Source: Allomyces macrogynus ATCC 38327 (lineage: Eukaryota > Blastocladiomycota > Blastocladiomycetes > Blastocladiales > Blastocladiaceae). Taken from it: a DNA stretch of 64,000 nucleotides. Below are positions 23,446 through 36,057 of this stretch, one piece after another; the first letter of the stretch is position 1, and each line of letters opens with the position of its first letter. Where the stretch lies: positions 632,906-696,905 of the forward strand of contig GG745340.1 of the NCBI GenBank assembly GCA_000151295.1. Direction: 5' to 3'. The notes beneath the pieces are model-generated. The model searched no databases. It had not been told where the DNA came from and was given only the letters and a program-made list of their open reading frames with translations. Both the position numbers and the translations under genes were made by a program.

Positions 23446-23640
23446 CACGGCCCAAACACGGCGTCCATGGCCAGAAGTGCAAAGCTTTGTTGATCGTCGG
23501 CACGCGCGTGTTGGAACAATCCTTGGCGTCGTCGTACCCGGGAGTCGAGACCTTGCACGTTAGCTCGCACTCTCCACCATGGCCTGGTTGCGCACGTGTC
23601 ATGAGCATGAGGGGCCGCAAGCCGGACTGGCAAACTTTTT
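23446..23640 (-). pseudogene. fragment of a secreted class 3 lipase gene (C-terminal end)
   Basis: On the minus strand the sequence translates, in two frames, as a degraded copy of the last 40-60 residues of the intact lipase at 26089-27392. The pieces are DDAKDCSNTRVPTINK in one frame and AMDAVFGPWC in another; the intact gene has DDCSNSRVPTIN and AMDVVFGPWC. The nucleotide match to 26090-26230 is obvious by eye (shared CAAACACGGCGTCCATGGCC-like stretch). The frame is broken, the terminal stop is changed, and no upstream lipase core (GHSLGG) follows. A remnant of a duplicated lipase gene. Confidence 0.75.
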
Positions 23641-24299
23641 GTCGCCCCCCTCTCGCCGTCTCCAGCTCATGCCTTGCGGGGTGTGGAGAAAGAAGTGCTC
23701 AACTTGCCAACCATTGGCGCAGCCGTTCGTGACGAGCCAGGTGTTGGTATGTGTGCTTTCTGCATACGCTGATGATCCACGGTTCGAAAACCAGCACCGT
23801 CACGTTGGCCGCCGTCTATGGTTCGGTTTTACGGCAGAGAACAATAACTTTGACTGCGTGATTCGAACAATGAGTGGGGAACAGCGGAATCATGAACCAA
23901 CGCTCAAAAATTCATACTGTCTGACAAATTTGTGACGGTGGCGTGCTCTCTGCCGCAATTCGTTGGCCAATGCGCACATTTGATAAACCTCGAGGGTTCT
24001 TCAAGGGCGCTCCTCGATTAGAACCAGCGGCATGGCGCGCGCTGTTTTCGAGGAAGGCATTCATGGTAGGTACCAGCATCCTCGGCTTTCTTGAGACGTG
24101 CTGGCGGCGCTCACCTTCGTGAGTGCGAGAGAGCGCCTTGCTCACACCAGAAGAGTGACACCAAAAAGTACAAAGGCGCCACGCCGTGCACCCACATCTA
24201 AAAATTTCTTTTCTTGCGTGAAAGCATCAGCGATCGTTCCCCGGTGCGTGGTTTGCCTGTCGCTGATAAACCAATGAGCGGCCTTGACTTGCACCCCGC

Positions 24300-25510
24300 C
24301 TTTGACACGAGCCAAATCGTTTGAAATCCAAGCCTGTTTGAAACGGCATAATCAAAGCTACGGCAACACGACCACAATGACCTTCATCTTCAGCTCCTCC
24401 ATGGCGGCCATATTGACGAACGTGTGGGGCGCGAAATGCACGGCCATCCGGACCAACGGTCCAGTGCGAATTGCCGCTGCATGCGCAATCAAAGCCCGTA
24501 AGACATGGTCGACGACCTGATTGGTCTTGATCATCAGCGCGCGCAGCGAAATCGGTAGCGCTTTAATCCATGCGACTGATTTATCGGCGACCAGCGACCC
24601 GCAAGAGAGTTCGAGCGTCCTGAGCCCGTGGTGCAGCGGCAGATGCTGGGACTACTGGGGCGACTGTGCCGTGAAGCAGTTCCCACTCAAGTCAACGTGC
24701 TGCAACGATGGCGGCCTCTGAGCGCATACTATGTCGGCATCGGTCAGCTCGCTGCGGTGCAATGCCAGAGTAACAAGATGGGGCGTTAATCGGCGAGCAA
24801 TGCACGTAAACGTGAACGTCCCGCCCTGCGACCGGCCTTCAAGATTCACTCACGTCTGCAATCGACAGCGACAGACACTCAATGCGCGCTCGAGTCCGTC
24901 CGGACAAGCCGAAGAAGCAGAGCATCCATTTATCAAGGCAAGACGGGGCAAGGTTGGCACAATTTGAAGCTGATCAAAAGGGTCGACTTTCCACAAGTCG
25001 AGCGAGATGGTCAACTTGCGCGCGGCGAGCGGGAGGTGTTCGATCACATTCGTCAGGTCAAACAAATGCATTTCTCTTTCGTTTTCATCGTGCTAGTGGT
25101 CGTCAGGTGATTCCCAACGAACTGCGTAAATGGACAGGTTCAAGCCCTCCACCATGTCGGAAAGCCAGGGCCAGTTGCATGCAGTTGCTCAGGGTGATGA
25201 AGCGGCCCCTCCAACCGACGCCAATAGAGAAGCGAAATTTGCGAGCCCCGTGCGAGGCAGGGCCAAGAAAACTCCATCAAAGTGCAGAAGTGTCAGCTGT
25301 GCTTGCTCAAGCGTCAAATTGGCCAGCTTGTCCAACGTTGGAAGGATGCGGGCGGGCGCTGTTATGGCTGGCGGCATCGCCGTAATACAACTGCTCGTTT
25401 GGCACGGGCAAGAGAAGCCAATGATATAACGCTTTCACAACCACGTCAGCGCACAAGTACGGGCTCACGGGCAACAGCGAGCAGTCGCTGGTGCGCAATG
25501 GCAGGAGCAT
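24300..25510 (-). pseudogene. degenerate leucine-rich-repeat protein gene
   Basis: Minus-strand frames give leucine-rich-repeat-like text in register: LTPHLVTLALHRSELTDADI, PPSLQHVDLSGNCF, GLRTLELSCGSLVADKSVAW, ISLRALMIKTNQVVDHVLRA, and further upstream LPLAARKLTISLDLW and LDKLANLTLEQAQL. In-frame stops interrupt it (one after NCFTAQSPQ near 24652, another near 24850). Some could be spliced out (a GTGAGT donor lies near 24855), but I could not rebuild a full frame. It may be the C-terminal part of an F-box/LRR protein. Probably a decayed member of a repeated family; a poorly resolved real gene remains possible. Confidence 0.5.
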
Positions 25511-26088
25511 GGAAATGTCACTTGCTGTCCTGCATTGGCACTCCCATTTCTAAGCACATATCGGCCCATTCTGTTTCTTGACCCGATCATCGACAATCTC
25601 AGAGTGTGCTCAATGCGTGAACGTTTCAGGCAAGAACCACTCGCATGATACAAGCGCCAGAGGGTGTTTTGACCGAAGAGAATGACCCGACGTCGCGTTA
25701 CGTGATGTGGCAATGGTTGCGGATTCCACTTTCCTTCAGCGCAAACCGGTGTGATTTGGCGCTATGAAAGCGATATGAAAAGTCTTCTTTGAGCAGCAAT
25801 GGGTTTGAGCGAAGTGAAGTGTCAGCTGCCAGCACTCAACATTAGCGCAAACCAGAAAATAACTCTGAAATGAAGCATCACATTTCAGCAAAGCGCGGGC
25901 CACAGCAGCCCGTCCGTCATCCTCTATTCCTGGAGAAATACGGCTGGTTCCCCATCATCCGACCCGGGAAACCGCCCCACATTCTCACATTGCAAACACA
26001 CTCGTCAGCATCCACCGCGACCACGTCCAGCGCGTCTGCGTCGGACGCTTCTACACCTCCACCGTTTTTCGTTTACCGTCTAGTTCGT
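25511..26088. other. intergenic, no gene seen
   Basis: About 580 bases upstream of the LRR remnant and downstream of the lipase stop codon. Short frames only; it may hold more of the decayed LRR gene. Confidence 0.4.
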
Positions 26089-27392
26089 CTAGCACCATGG
26101 GCCAAACACGACGTCCATGGCCATCAGGTGCGACACGATGTTGATGGTCGGCACGCGCGAGTTCGAGCAATCGTCGGCCTCGTTCGAGCCGGTCGTCGTG
26201 CACTGGTAGACCTTGGAGTTGATCTCGTAGTTCTCACCGCGATGGTGAGCGTAGCCCCAGCTGCGCAGCGGAATGTGCGGCACGACATCATCCTCGTGCA
26301 CGAAGCGAGAAATCTCAAACGACTGGTTCGACACGTAGGAAGCAAACGTCGGGTTACCCACGCGCGGCTCGCCGTACGTGTAGACGGCCAGCTGCGAGTC
26401 GGGGATCGAGAGCGTGCGGCGCAGGTCAAGCGCGGCAAGAACGGCCATGGCCTAGTCATGGACGCAAACAATATGAAATGATGGTGAGCTGATGTCGTCC
26501 AAACTAAACGCTCTCCACCCGTCGAAAGATCAAATGGTTTACAACGTACACCACCAAGCGAGTGCCCCGTCACGTATACCTTGAAGGTCGGGTACCGCGA
26601 GCGCGCCGACTTGACGTATGAGACAACCTCGCTCTTGCCAACGGCCCAAGTGTCCCAAAAGCCGGCATGCACTTTAGCGCCCGACGGCAGGTTGGGCAGG
26701 CGGCTGGGCCCATCGACGAGGTTGAGCCGAATATCCGCAACAAAGTTCTGCGGCTCGAGCGACCCGCGGAACGAGACAACAATGACCTTGAGGTTGGTGT
26801 TGACGGCCATGAGCGACTTGAATGCCGACGGTTCCTTCCAGATGCTCGTCACGTCGTTGGTGCCTGCCGTCCCGCCCTGGCAGTTGGCGCCGCACGTCCA
26901 GTCGGCCAGGTTGAACAGGTTCACGCAATAGGCGGCCGCCGAGTAGCGCGCAAATGTGTTCATCAGCGACACGCCCTGGGTGGAGACGGTCGGCCGGCTC
27001 GGCGCGCTGCCCCACAGCGACGGCGCCGACGACGCGGGCTTCTTGCTGGACACGAGCTGGTTCGACGCGGTCGGCGTCATGTCGGCCGGGATCTGCGTGT
27101 TCTTGTACTTGTCGAGGAACGCTTGCATTTCCGGGGTCATGGGCACTGGAATAAAGCCGGACAGGAACACAAAATGATCAGAAACGCGTCGATTGGCTTG
27201 GTAGATTGGCTTGGTGCGACGCGTCTTCATCGTCTTTAATCAGAAACGCGTACCCGCGGCCTGCACTTGAGCAGCGGCCTGGTCGCGCGCTTGCTGCAGC
27301 TGCTCATCCTGCGTGAGCGATCGCGTCACGGGGCTGGCCTGGGCCGTGGCCACGAGGACCAGAAGAGCGAGGAGGAGCGGCGAGAGCTGCAT
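26089..27392 (-). CDS. secreted class 3 (fungal) triacylglycerol lipase
   Basis: Predicted complement join 27254-27392, 26550-27145, 26089-26451 (365 aa). Exon 1 starts MQLSPLLLALLVLVATAQA, a classic signal peptide, followed by a Gln-rich propeptide-like segment. The mature part shows the class 3 alpha/beta-hydrolase fold: ARYSAAAYCVNLFNL, a Cys pair in DWTCGANCQGG, VIVVSFRGSLEPQNFVADI, VHAGFWDTW and the nucleophile elbow VYVTGHSLGG (Ser near 242). Downstream are YTYGEPRVGNPTFASYV, FVHEDDVVPHIPL and a C-terminal GPWC. Exon 2 ends exactly after GHSLGG with a GTACGT donor; without splicing the frame runs into unrelated sequence. Likely an extracellular esterase/lipase used in saprotrophy. A second, broken copy lies at 23446-23640. 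Confidence 0.92.
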
Positions 27393-27479
27393 CGTGGTTC
27401 GAGCAAGAAGGGAAATGGATCGTGGTCCGAGGAGGGCGCGTCGCAGGTATGAAGCTGAGGCCGTGCTGATCGAGACGGG

Positions 27480-27502
27480 CGCGGGACCGAGCTCGTTTTA
27501 TA
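27480..27502 (-). promoter_or_regulatory. core promoter of the lipase gene: TATAAAA plus TCCCGCG box
   Basis: On the minus strand TATAAAA (27502-27496) lies about 105 bases before the ATG, and TCCCGCG starts 16 bases after the first T. The spacing is the same as in the fungalysin, U2 and U3-like promoters. Confidence 0.7.
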
Positions 27503-29576
27503 CTCGTCCGGCGACTACGCGACCAGCGACCGCATCCAACGCGACCAGGTCGTGCGTGCTGCCGCCGAGTGTCAAGGAGCGACGATTTCAACCCGATCTC
27601 GTACGCCACGGGTCCTCGCTGCCGGTCGAGAGTATTCACATTAGCATCAACATCCAACGGGACCCGTGCGTCAAATCCGCAGACTCGGTCGCGTGCATTG
27701 TAGTCGCAGCGGCGCATGTGGCGGGTGGATGTTCGCGCGCGTGAGCGTGCACGCAAGACAGTTGCAGGCCTGGCACACGCGAGCGCGAGCAGAGGTTGTA
27801 GCCGCAAGTCCCACCAGAGCGCGTCAAACTTCTCCACCTCTTGGTAGTACCCGGAACAAAAAGGGGATTGGTGCCGTGCGCACGGCACGGGGACCGAGGA
27901 GGATCCAGCGAACCGGCGTTCGCGGGTCATGAAATGAACGATGAGCAGTCAGGTGGGAAGCGCACGCTCGAGTCAGCTCGTTGCGATGAGCAAGGTGCGT
28001 GGGGAAGAGGCGTTTGCGTTGGTGCGCGTGAGCAGGTAGATGGTTTGCCGGGTATTCCGTGTGCAGACATGCACCGGCACCTGGCACACATGCAAGCGCG
28101 GGGTCGAACAAGTACGCGTCGCACGAGGCCCCAGCGCCACACAGCAACCAACAAGCCGGTTGTTTCAACATCTGCCGAAGGAACAACAGTTTCAACGGCC
28201 CCAGACGCGAGTTGGTGGGTCGTTGCACCCAACTCAACAGCGACTTCACCGAAGAAGAGCTCTTGCGAGTTGGTCGCTGTCAGTCATCATCAGAGAGCAC
28301 GGTTGTGAGGACAGTTACTGGCGACATGGTATTTATGAAGTGCCAAGAGGAAGTGCTGTTTGTACTGGTCTAGCCTCTTGACCATAGCTGCTGTTGCGGG
28401 CCAACCCCGGGTGAACGCAGGCCATGATGTGCTCTCCTTTCAAGGTTCATGCGCATCGCGCCAAGAGGCGTGAAAGTTGCTGGCGCAGACTCGGGGGTGC
28501 ACCGGCACACGTCGGAGCAACCGCGCGCGCGCGCAGGGGTTGAAGCAGGGTCGAGGACAAGAGGCACCAAAGAGCGGACCAGATCGAGCGGACGCTTCAA
28601 AATCACCATTTCCGAACGCGCGCGCCGGCATTGAGCGCAAACGCCAGGCTCGTCCCTCCGGTGGCACGACCACGCGCGCCAGCGCGCCTCCTTTTGGCCG
28701 ATTACCAAATCGCACGCAAGAACCCTTGATAAAAAGGCGGATAAATGCAGCGGCACCAAAGTCTCACTGGGACAGCCGTTAGTCCCCTGCTTCGAGGCTT
28801 CGGAATCATGCACAGGCGTCCTCGCGCGGGCAGGACCCGGAAATGGACGAAGTCCAAGAGACCCACGCTCAGTCGCGTCTCGCAGCGTCGATCTTCGTCA
28901 AGTCCAGTGACTCGCACCTGCGTGCACAATAACGTGGATCGTGATGCTTGCTGCGGATCAGCAAACTCGCCGCGGTCACGACAGCTGCTCGAGAGGACGT
29001 GGTCCATGCAGACTCAGCCAAGCGGGCTCTGATGTTAATGGTATGCTGCCAGCGATGGATGCGTTGCAGACGCAATTCGCGCCCATCATGTATAAAAGAC
29101 GCTCATGCGCGGGAGTTTGCAACATGGCATCCTGGTTAAAATCAGCTACAGGTACTGCTCGTGCTGAAGGAGACAAGAGCGTGCTTTGAAGCTGATAAAT
29201 TCCGGTGATAAATCACGATCACGACCTTGGCTTTGACGGGTTGTCGTTGTCTCCGGCTGTCTCTCACGGTCAAGTTCAACTTCCGCGCGCGCTCAAGGCT
29301 GACACGGACGCTGGCGTGCTCACTCTCTCTCTTCTCTCTCCGCTCTCACCCTTCCATTCGCACTGGCCGCACTCTGGTCAGGGTCTTGCCGCAATCCCCG
29401 GCTCAGTGCCATCCCTGATCGCGCTTGGCTGGTCGACGCGCGACCACTCGGCTACACAAGCCGAGCACGACCCCACGCTCCGCCTCGACGCGACTTGCAC
29501 CATCTTCGCCTGGATCCTCGTCTTGTTTCTCGCCGCCATCGTGTCTACTCTATTCTCTGCCTTCTGACTGCACCCA
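27503..29576. other. 2-kb gene-poor interval upstream of lipase and chitin synthase
   Basis: Divergent intergenic region. Open frames are short and overlap on both strands without domains. A TATAAAA at 29091-29097 (plus) has no CCCCGCG box at the usual spacing and is followed at 29124 by a 21-codon ORF; I cannot assign it. The last 350 bases before the chitin synthase start are C/T-rich (CTCTCTCTTCTCTCTC near 29320-29340), like a fungal promoter/5' UTR. Confidence 0.4.
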
Positions 29577-32500
29577 ATGTCCTCGATGAGAGGGACCGGC
29601 GGCGGCGGTGGTGGCCCTGACCGCACCGGCACCGTCATGGACCTGGCTCGCGATCTCTCCGACACGCCGTCGCTCGACTCGGTCACGGCCGCGCTGAGCG
29701 TGCGCTTCAATTGCAGCCAATGGGCGACGCGCGTCGGATCCGGTGGGGCTGCGCTCGTTACGGTCGCAGCACCGCAGACGCCCGTTCTCGCGTCGGGGGT
29801 CGCGACCGAGGCGCTGATCACCGACTGGACGCGCCGCTTTGACCACGATATTCACGGACATGTCGGCGATGACGACGCTGCACATCACCATCACCACCAC
29901 CATGGTCGCGAGCCGGAGCTCGCCGCGTCGGCGGCCACGCTCGCGTCGCCTGTACATGTAGATGCGCCGGTACTCGCGAACCCGGCGCCGCATGTTTTCC
30001 AGTCCGTCAACGACGCGCTGTTCCACGCGAAGCGTGCGGGGAAGAGTCAGGTGCTCGTGTTCCGGTACGTTTCACGATCGAAATAGCGCGATGAGCGCCG
30101 TCATGCTCGAAGATCAAGTGTAGCTGACCGCATTTCCGTTACCTAGTGGCAAGGATGCCGCAAACCAGCTGAACCTGTCCCTGGAGCACCTGTTGCGCAT
30201 CGCGCGTCTCGGTCGGTCCTCGGGCGGCCGTTTTTGCCGCAAGGTCATGGCAGCGCACAGGGCACTGCAGTTGCTCGGCAGCTCGGTGGCCGATACGGCG
30301 ACGTGGACGCTGCAGCAAGGGTTCACGGCCACCATGGCGCTCCAGCTCGACGCCAAGAGCCCGCATCACCGCGTACTCGGGTTAGTCTTTCGCCCGTTCA
30401 ACCTCGACAAGACCATGGCCGTCCCTACTGCGGCCGACAGACCACCTTTGTTCCTCTTGCACCACATGCTCAAGACGAACAACACAGACCTGCGCGCCAA
30501 GCTGCTCCTGCCCGACGGGTTCACGTCGCCGGCGTGCCCTGGGGTCGTCGCCGGCACGCCCACGACGACCTCGGGTGCCGAGGAGGCGTGCATGAAGGCG
30601 TGGACCGACGCGCTCGACGCGCTCGGGTGCTCGAAGCGCACCAAGATGGCGCTGGCGCGGGTTGCGGCCGGCATTCTGCATCTCGCGACGCTCGAGTTTG
30701 GCGAGGCCAGAGAACGCGCGGCCGCAACCCAGACGGTCAACCAAGGTGCCGCGTTTGTGCGCAACTCCAAGAACCTCGAGGCCGCGGCCGCGGTGCTCGG
30801 CCTGTCGGTCGAGAAGCTCGAGGGCGTGCTCACATCCGAAATGCGCCACGTGGCCGGTGATCGCGTCAGTGTCTTGCTCGACGCGACGCAGGCGGCCACG
30901 CGCGTGCGCGTCGTTGCAGCACACCTCTACCATGTTTTGTTCCAGTGGTTTGTCGGCGTTGTCAACGACAAGCTCGTCGTGCACCACGTGGGCAAGGGAG
31001 AGAAGAAGCGCAAGAGCGTGGTACTGCCCGACTCGTCCAACGCGACGCTCGAAGTGCAGCTCGTGCAAGTGCCTGAGCCTGTGCTGAACGCGACGGCGGT
31101 CGAGCACCTCGTCAACAACTACTTTGTCGAGAGTCTCGACCGGTTCACGCAGCGCACGCTCTTTGACGCGCCGCTCGCCGAGGCCAAGAAGCAGGGCGTG
31201 TCGGGTGTCGAAAAGACCAAGTACCGCAGCAACGAGGACGTGTTTGCGATTTTCGACGACCGGCACGGCGGGCTGATTCCGGCGCTGCAAGAGGCCACGG
31301 CGCACAAAATCAAGGACGTGGCCAACGTGCCGGAGCACTGGATCGACACGTGCATCAACCGGCACGTCGCCGCTGCGACGGCCAGCGGGAGCAGCAACTC
31401 GCGCAAAGGCTCCAAGGGGAATCTGATCCAGCGCGTCGACTGCAAGACGGTTGCCGTGCACCACGGGTTCGGCAAGGCCACGTATCATGTGGATAATTTC
31501 CTCGACGAGAACCTTGCGCTGCTCACGTTGGACGTGGTCAAGCTATTCCGTGGTAGCGACTTTGTCGAGCTCGCCGACCTGTTCACGTCGGCCGTGCTTA
31601 TGAAACTCGCCGGATCGACGCTCGACCCGCTTAACGGCGCGCCGATTGGGGACCAGATTGGCACCATCAAGGGCCGCAAGGGTAAGAGCAAGAAAAAGGA
31701 CACCCCCGAGCACCCGACGCTGACCAACCTCACCACCAAGGACCTGGTCTCGTTGCTCATGGCTCTGGCCAAGTCGACGGCGCGCTTCGTCTTTGCGATC
31801 CAGCACAACTCGGTCGCGACGGCCGTGGCGTTTGACGAGACTCATGTCCGCGAGCAAGTGACGGAGCTCAACCTGGTCGCGCTGTGCAAGCACCTCGCCC
31901 AGCCCGCGCTCGACTTGCAGTGCACAGTAGCCGCCGACGAGTGTACGCGCAAATATCGCGCCGTGCTCCCGCTCCTTCCCGTGCCACCCCCAGGGCTACC
32001 CGACGGCGGCGCCAGCAGCGCCTCGGACATGCAGCGCATCTTTGACGTGGCGCACCTGGTCGCCGGCAAAGACTTCACGGTCAACGGCACGAATGTGGTC
32101 TTACCGTTCCGCTCGTGGTACTCCCTCGAGTGCCTGCTCGTGTTGCGTGAGGTCGAACGCAAGGCCGCGGCAGCCGAGGCGCGTCGACTTCGTCGCGAAC
32201 GGCGCGGGTCTAGTGGCAGCACGACCTTCTCGGACGTGGACGACAGCAGCGACGGCGAGTCGGTATTCTCGGACGTGGAGGGCGCGTCGGTCGCTGACGA
32301 ATCGGTGTACGGCGGCACAAACGCGGATATGATGGGTAACATTTCGGCTCGGGCCAAGCTCGTCGCAGCTCTGGACGGCGACATGGACACGAAGGGCAGC
32401 GGCGACGCCAAGAAGCCCGACGTCAAGGAAGTGCCCATGTCGAGGCAGCGGCGGCAATGGGTCGCGTATACGTGGTTCATGACCTGGTGGATCCCGACGC

Positions 32501-35500
32501 CCTTGTTGCGGTGGTGCGGCGGCATGGACCGACCCGACATTCAACAGGCATGGCGCGAGAAGATGGCCATTTGCTTTGGCATCATGTTCGTCTGTGCCGT
32601 GCAGCTGTTTATGATTATTGGGTTCGGCCGCGTCATTTGCCCCAAGCAGAATATCTACAACCTCGAGGAGCTCTACTACAAGAACACGCTCGACCAGCCG
32701 TTTGCCGGCATCTACGGCGGCGTCTACGACCTGAACGCCGTCGTGCAGTTTGGGTCCTACCACCCCAAGGACCTAGTACTTGCGTACGCTGGGCTCGACT
32801 TGACGGCCGGGTTCCCGCGGTTCCCCGCCGACTACTGCGCGTACGCGCAGCAGAACGTGCCCGATTTCCCGGCATTCTTCGACTTGGCCAAGACGGTCGC
32901 CAACGGCACGCTGATCCAGGTCCGGCACCAGCAGTTTTACCAGCAGGGTCGGCAAAAGGCGCAGCTCGCCATCGACATTCGTCTCAAGTCGATGACTAAG
33001 GCCTACGTGGGCTACTCGGCCGAGGAGATCAAGGCCATGTCGAACGCCAACCTGGAGCGGCCGCGGACCATGTTCTCCATCAACGACGTGGTCTATGACC
33101 TGCAGCCGTACCGCGACGCCATGCCCAACAGCAAGACCGATTTCTGGCCCGCGGGCATTCTCGACTATCTCGTGTCCAAGGCCGGGACCGACTTGACCAA
33201 CGACAAGGCTTTCATGGCCATTTGGAATAAGGACAAGGACCTGCGCACGTGCTTCAACAATTTGCTGCTCGTGGGCGTCGTCGACTACCGCAAGTCGCCC
33301 AAGTGTCTCGTGACCAACTATGTCTTGCTCGGCTTCTCGTGTGTGCTCATGGCCGTCATCTTTGTCAAGTTCTTGGCCGCATTGCAGCTCGGGTCGCGGC
33401 CGGAACCTGAAGAGTTTGACAAGTTTGTGATCATGCAGGTACCATGCTACACTGAGGGCGAGGAGTCGCTGCGCAAGACGATTGATTCGCTGGCCACGAC
33501 CACCTACGACGACAAGCGCAAGCTCCTGTTCATTGTGTGCGACGGCAACATCATCGGGTCGGGGAACGACCGGTCGACGCCGCGTATCGTGCTCGACATT
33601 CTTGGCGTAGATCGGTCCGTGGACCCGGAGCCGCTCTCGTTCCAATCGCTTGGCGAAGGGATCAAGCAGCACAACATGGGCAAGGTCTACTCAGGTCTCT
33701 ACGAGATCCAAGGGCATCTCGTGCCGTACCTGGTCATTGTGAAAGTGGGCCGCCCGACTGAGACGAACCGCCCGGGTAACCGCGGCAAGCGCGACTCGCA
33801 AATGATCCTGATGCGGTTCCTGAACCGCGTCTACCTCGAAAAAGCCATGTCGCCGCTCGAGCTCGAAATGTACCACCACCTCAAGAACGTGATTGGCATC
33901 AACCCGGCGCTTTACGAGGCGATGCTCTGCGTCGACGCCGACACGCGCATTTTCCCGGACTCGCTCACGCGGCTCATGGCCGTCATGATCCACGACAAGA
34001 AGGTGCTCGGCGTGTGCGGCGAGACGCGGCTCGCCAACGAAAAGGACACCATCATCACCATGATCCAAGTCTACGAGTACTACATTTCGCACCACATGGC
34101 CAAGGCGTTCGAGTCGCTGTTTGGGTCCGTGACGTGCTTGCCGGGTTGCTTCTCGATGTACCGGCTGCGGTCGCCGCACCGCAACGCGCCGATGCTCGTG
34201 GCCGACCAGATCATTCAAGAGTATGGCGACTGCGATGTGAACACGCTGCACAAAAAGAATTTGCTGCATCTCGGCGAGGACCGGTACCTGACGACGCTGC
34301 TGCTCAAGCATTTCTCGAATATGCGCACCGTGTTCACGGCCGACGCGCAGTGCGAGACGATTGCGCCCGACCGGTGGGACGTGCTCGTGTCGCAGCGGCG
34401 CCGCTGGATCAACTCGACGATTCATAACTTGGTGGAGCTGCTCGATATCCCGCAGCTGTGCGGGTTCTGCCTGTTCAGCATGCGGTTTGTCGTCTTCATC
34501 GACCTGTTTGCCACGTTTGTCCAGCCGGCGATTGTCGCCTACCTCGGGTTCCTGATATACTTGGTATGTCTCGCTCGCTCACTCGCTTGGGGATGCTGCT
34601 TCCCGCGCGGTGCTTTGAGCTGACTTCCTTGTCCTGGAATGTAGGTCATCGACTCGGTCAACAACCAAGACTACGGCGAGTTCCCGATGCTGTCGCTGAT
34701 CCTGCTCGCGGCCATGTATGGCGTGCAGGCCGTGATCTTCCTGCTCAAGCGTGAGTGGTCGCACGTCGTTTGGATGATCATCTACCTGCTCTCGATTCCG
34801 ATCTTCTCTTTCTTCATTCCAGTCTACTCGTTCCTGCACATGGACGAGTACGTTATCGATCCGTCCGCTAGGCTCCTTGGATGCTGCTAACCGTGGTCTG
34901 CACCCCGTCCTCAGTTTCTCGTGGGGTAACACGCGCGTCGTCGTCGGCGACAACGGCAAGATGCAAGTGTTCATTGCCGGCGACGAGGAGAAGTTTGACC
35001 TGAGTATGATCCCGCACCGCAAGTGGGCCGAGTTTGAGCAAGGTGCGTATCCGGCGTTTTCGCTCGGCCAGTTTCGGACGTACGCGACTGACCCTCCATT
35101 TTTTGCGTCCATCAGAGCTCCTCGAGGCGCAGAGCCAGTCGTCGGAAACGTTGTCGGATCAGGGTGGGGTCGCCCACCTGCCGCTTGACGCGTACACGTC
35201 GCCGACGCCGCGCGTCTCGCAAGCGCTGAGCCTGTACATGCCGCCGCTCGAGTTTGGTCCTGCGTCGCCGCTCCTGCCCGCGGCCGGGTCGCCGCACGCG
35301 TATGCCGAGCACGCGCAGCTGGCACAGGCCCCGACGCCGCCGCCGCTCCAGCAGCCGCAGCCGCACAGCCCCTCGACGACGACCGGGTTCGCCGCGCACC
35401 CACGGTCATCGGTCCTGCAGCGGTCGCTCGCCAACAGTCCGGCGCGGCAGTCGACCGGGTCGCTCACGCAGCTTTACATGCACACGCACAGCCCCGTGCA

Positions 35501-35753
35501 CGGCAGCCCCGTGACGATGGTCACGCCCCCGACGCCGGCGTCTTCGGCTTCCGTGGATGCCGCGGGGCGCGCGATCCCGACGAACGAGCAGCTCATGGCG
35601 GGCGTGCAAACGATCTTGGCGGGCGCGGATCTCATGACGATCACCAAGAAGCAGGTGCGCGACCAGCTGGCCGTCATGTTTGGTGGCGTCGATTTGCGGT
35701 CGCGCCGCGACGCGATCAACGGCATGATTGCCAAGGTGTTGGAGGGGAAGTAA
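29577..35753 (+). CDS. CHS: chitin synthase, division 2 (class V/VII) with degenerate myosin-like head and DEK_C tail
   Basis: Predicted join 29577-30064, 30147-34563, 34645-34847, 34915-35042, 35116-35753 (1957 aa). It polymerises UDP-GlcNAc into chitin at the plasma membrane. Residues 1 to about 800 are myosin-motor-like (LFLLHHMLKTNNTDLRAKLL, ILHLATLEF), but the P-loop position reads LVFRGKDAANQL with no GxxxxGK[ST]. A TM pair starts near 970 (CFGIMFVCAVQLFMIIGFG). The GT2 core has DGNIIGSG, CVDADTRIFPDSL (about 1426), LPGCFSMYR, GEDRYLTTLLLKHF (about 1539) and QRRRWINSTIHNLVEL (about 1579), with TM helices after it. The tail is Pro/Gln-rich and ends in a DEK_C domain. A run of seven His lies near residue 103. 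Confidence 0.95.
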
Positions 35754-36057
35754 GACGGAGAGACTCTGGACGTGAGAAAGGAGAGCCTTATGAGCGATTA
35801 GCGAGGGGGTAAGGTGGAGGGGCTGGTTTTCGCTTGACTCTTTGCGCGATAGTTTTAGCGGTAGTAGATTTAGTTGGAACCATTTCCTTGTTGCCAGTGT
35901 TTCATTTTTCAGCCGCAGTCTTGCCTGTCCTTGGGTCTAATGATGTAAAACCGTCACAAACCGTCAACGTGTTGGGGCTCAGGAACATGCAAAAGGATAT
36001 CAAACTGAAGATCATGAAAAGAAGACAATTGCTCGCCAGCAAAAAAAAATTGATCCA
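35754..36057. other. convergent intergenic region
   Basis: About 300 AT-richer bases holding the 3' ends of the chitin synthase gene (plus) and the membrane-protein gene (minus), including an A8 run near 36042. No gene seen. Confidence 0.5.

Noticed and set aside
27304..27930. A 208-codon minus-strand frame upstream of and overlapping the lipase start
   Set aside because: It overlaps the lipase exon 1, TATA box and 5' UTR in another frame, lacks domains and is Arg-rich, typical of GC-rich chance ORFs.
29091..29189. TATAAAA followed by a 21-codon ORF (MASWLKSATGTARAEGDKSVL)
   Set aside because: The ATG lies before the expected transcription start and the CCCCGCG box is missing; no evidence of a gene.
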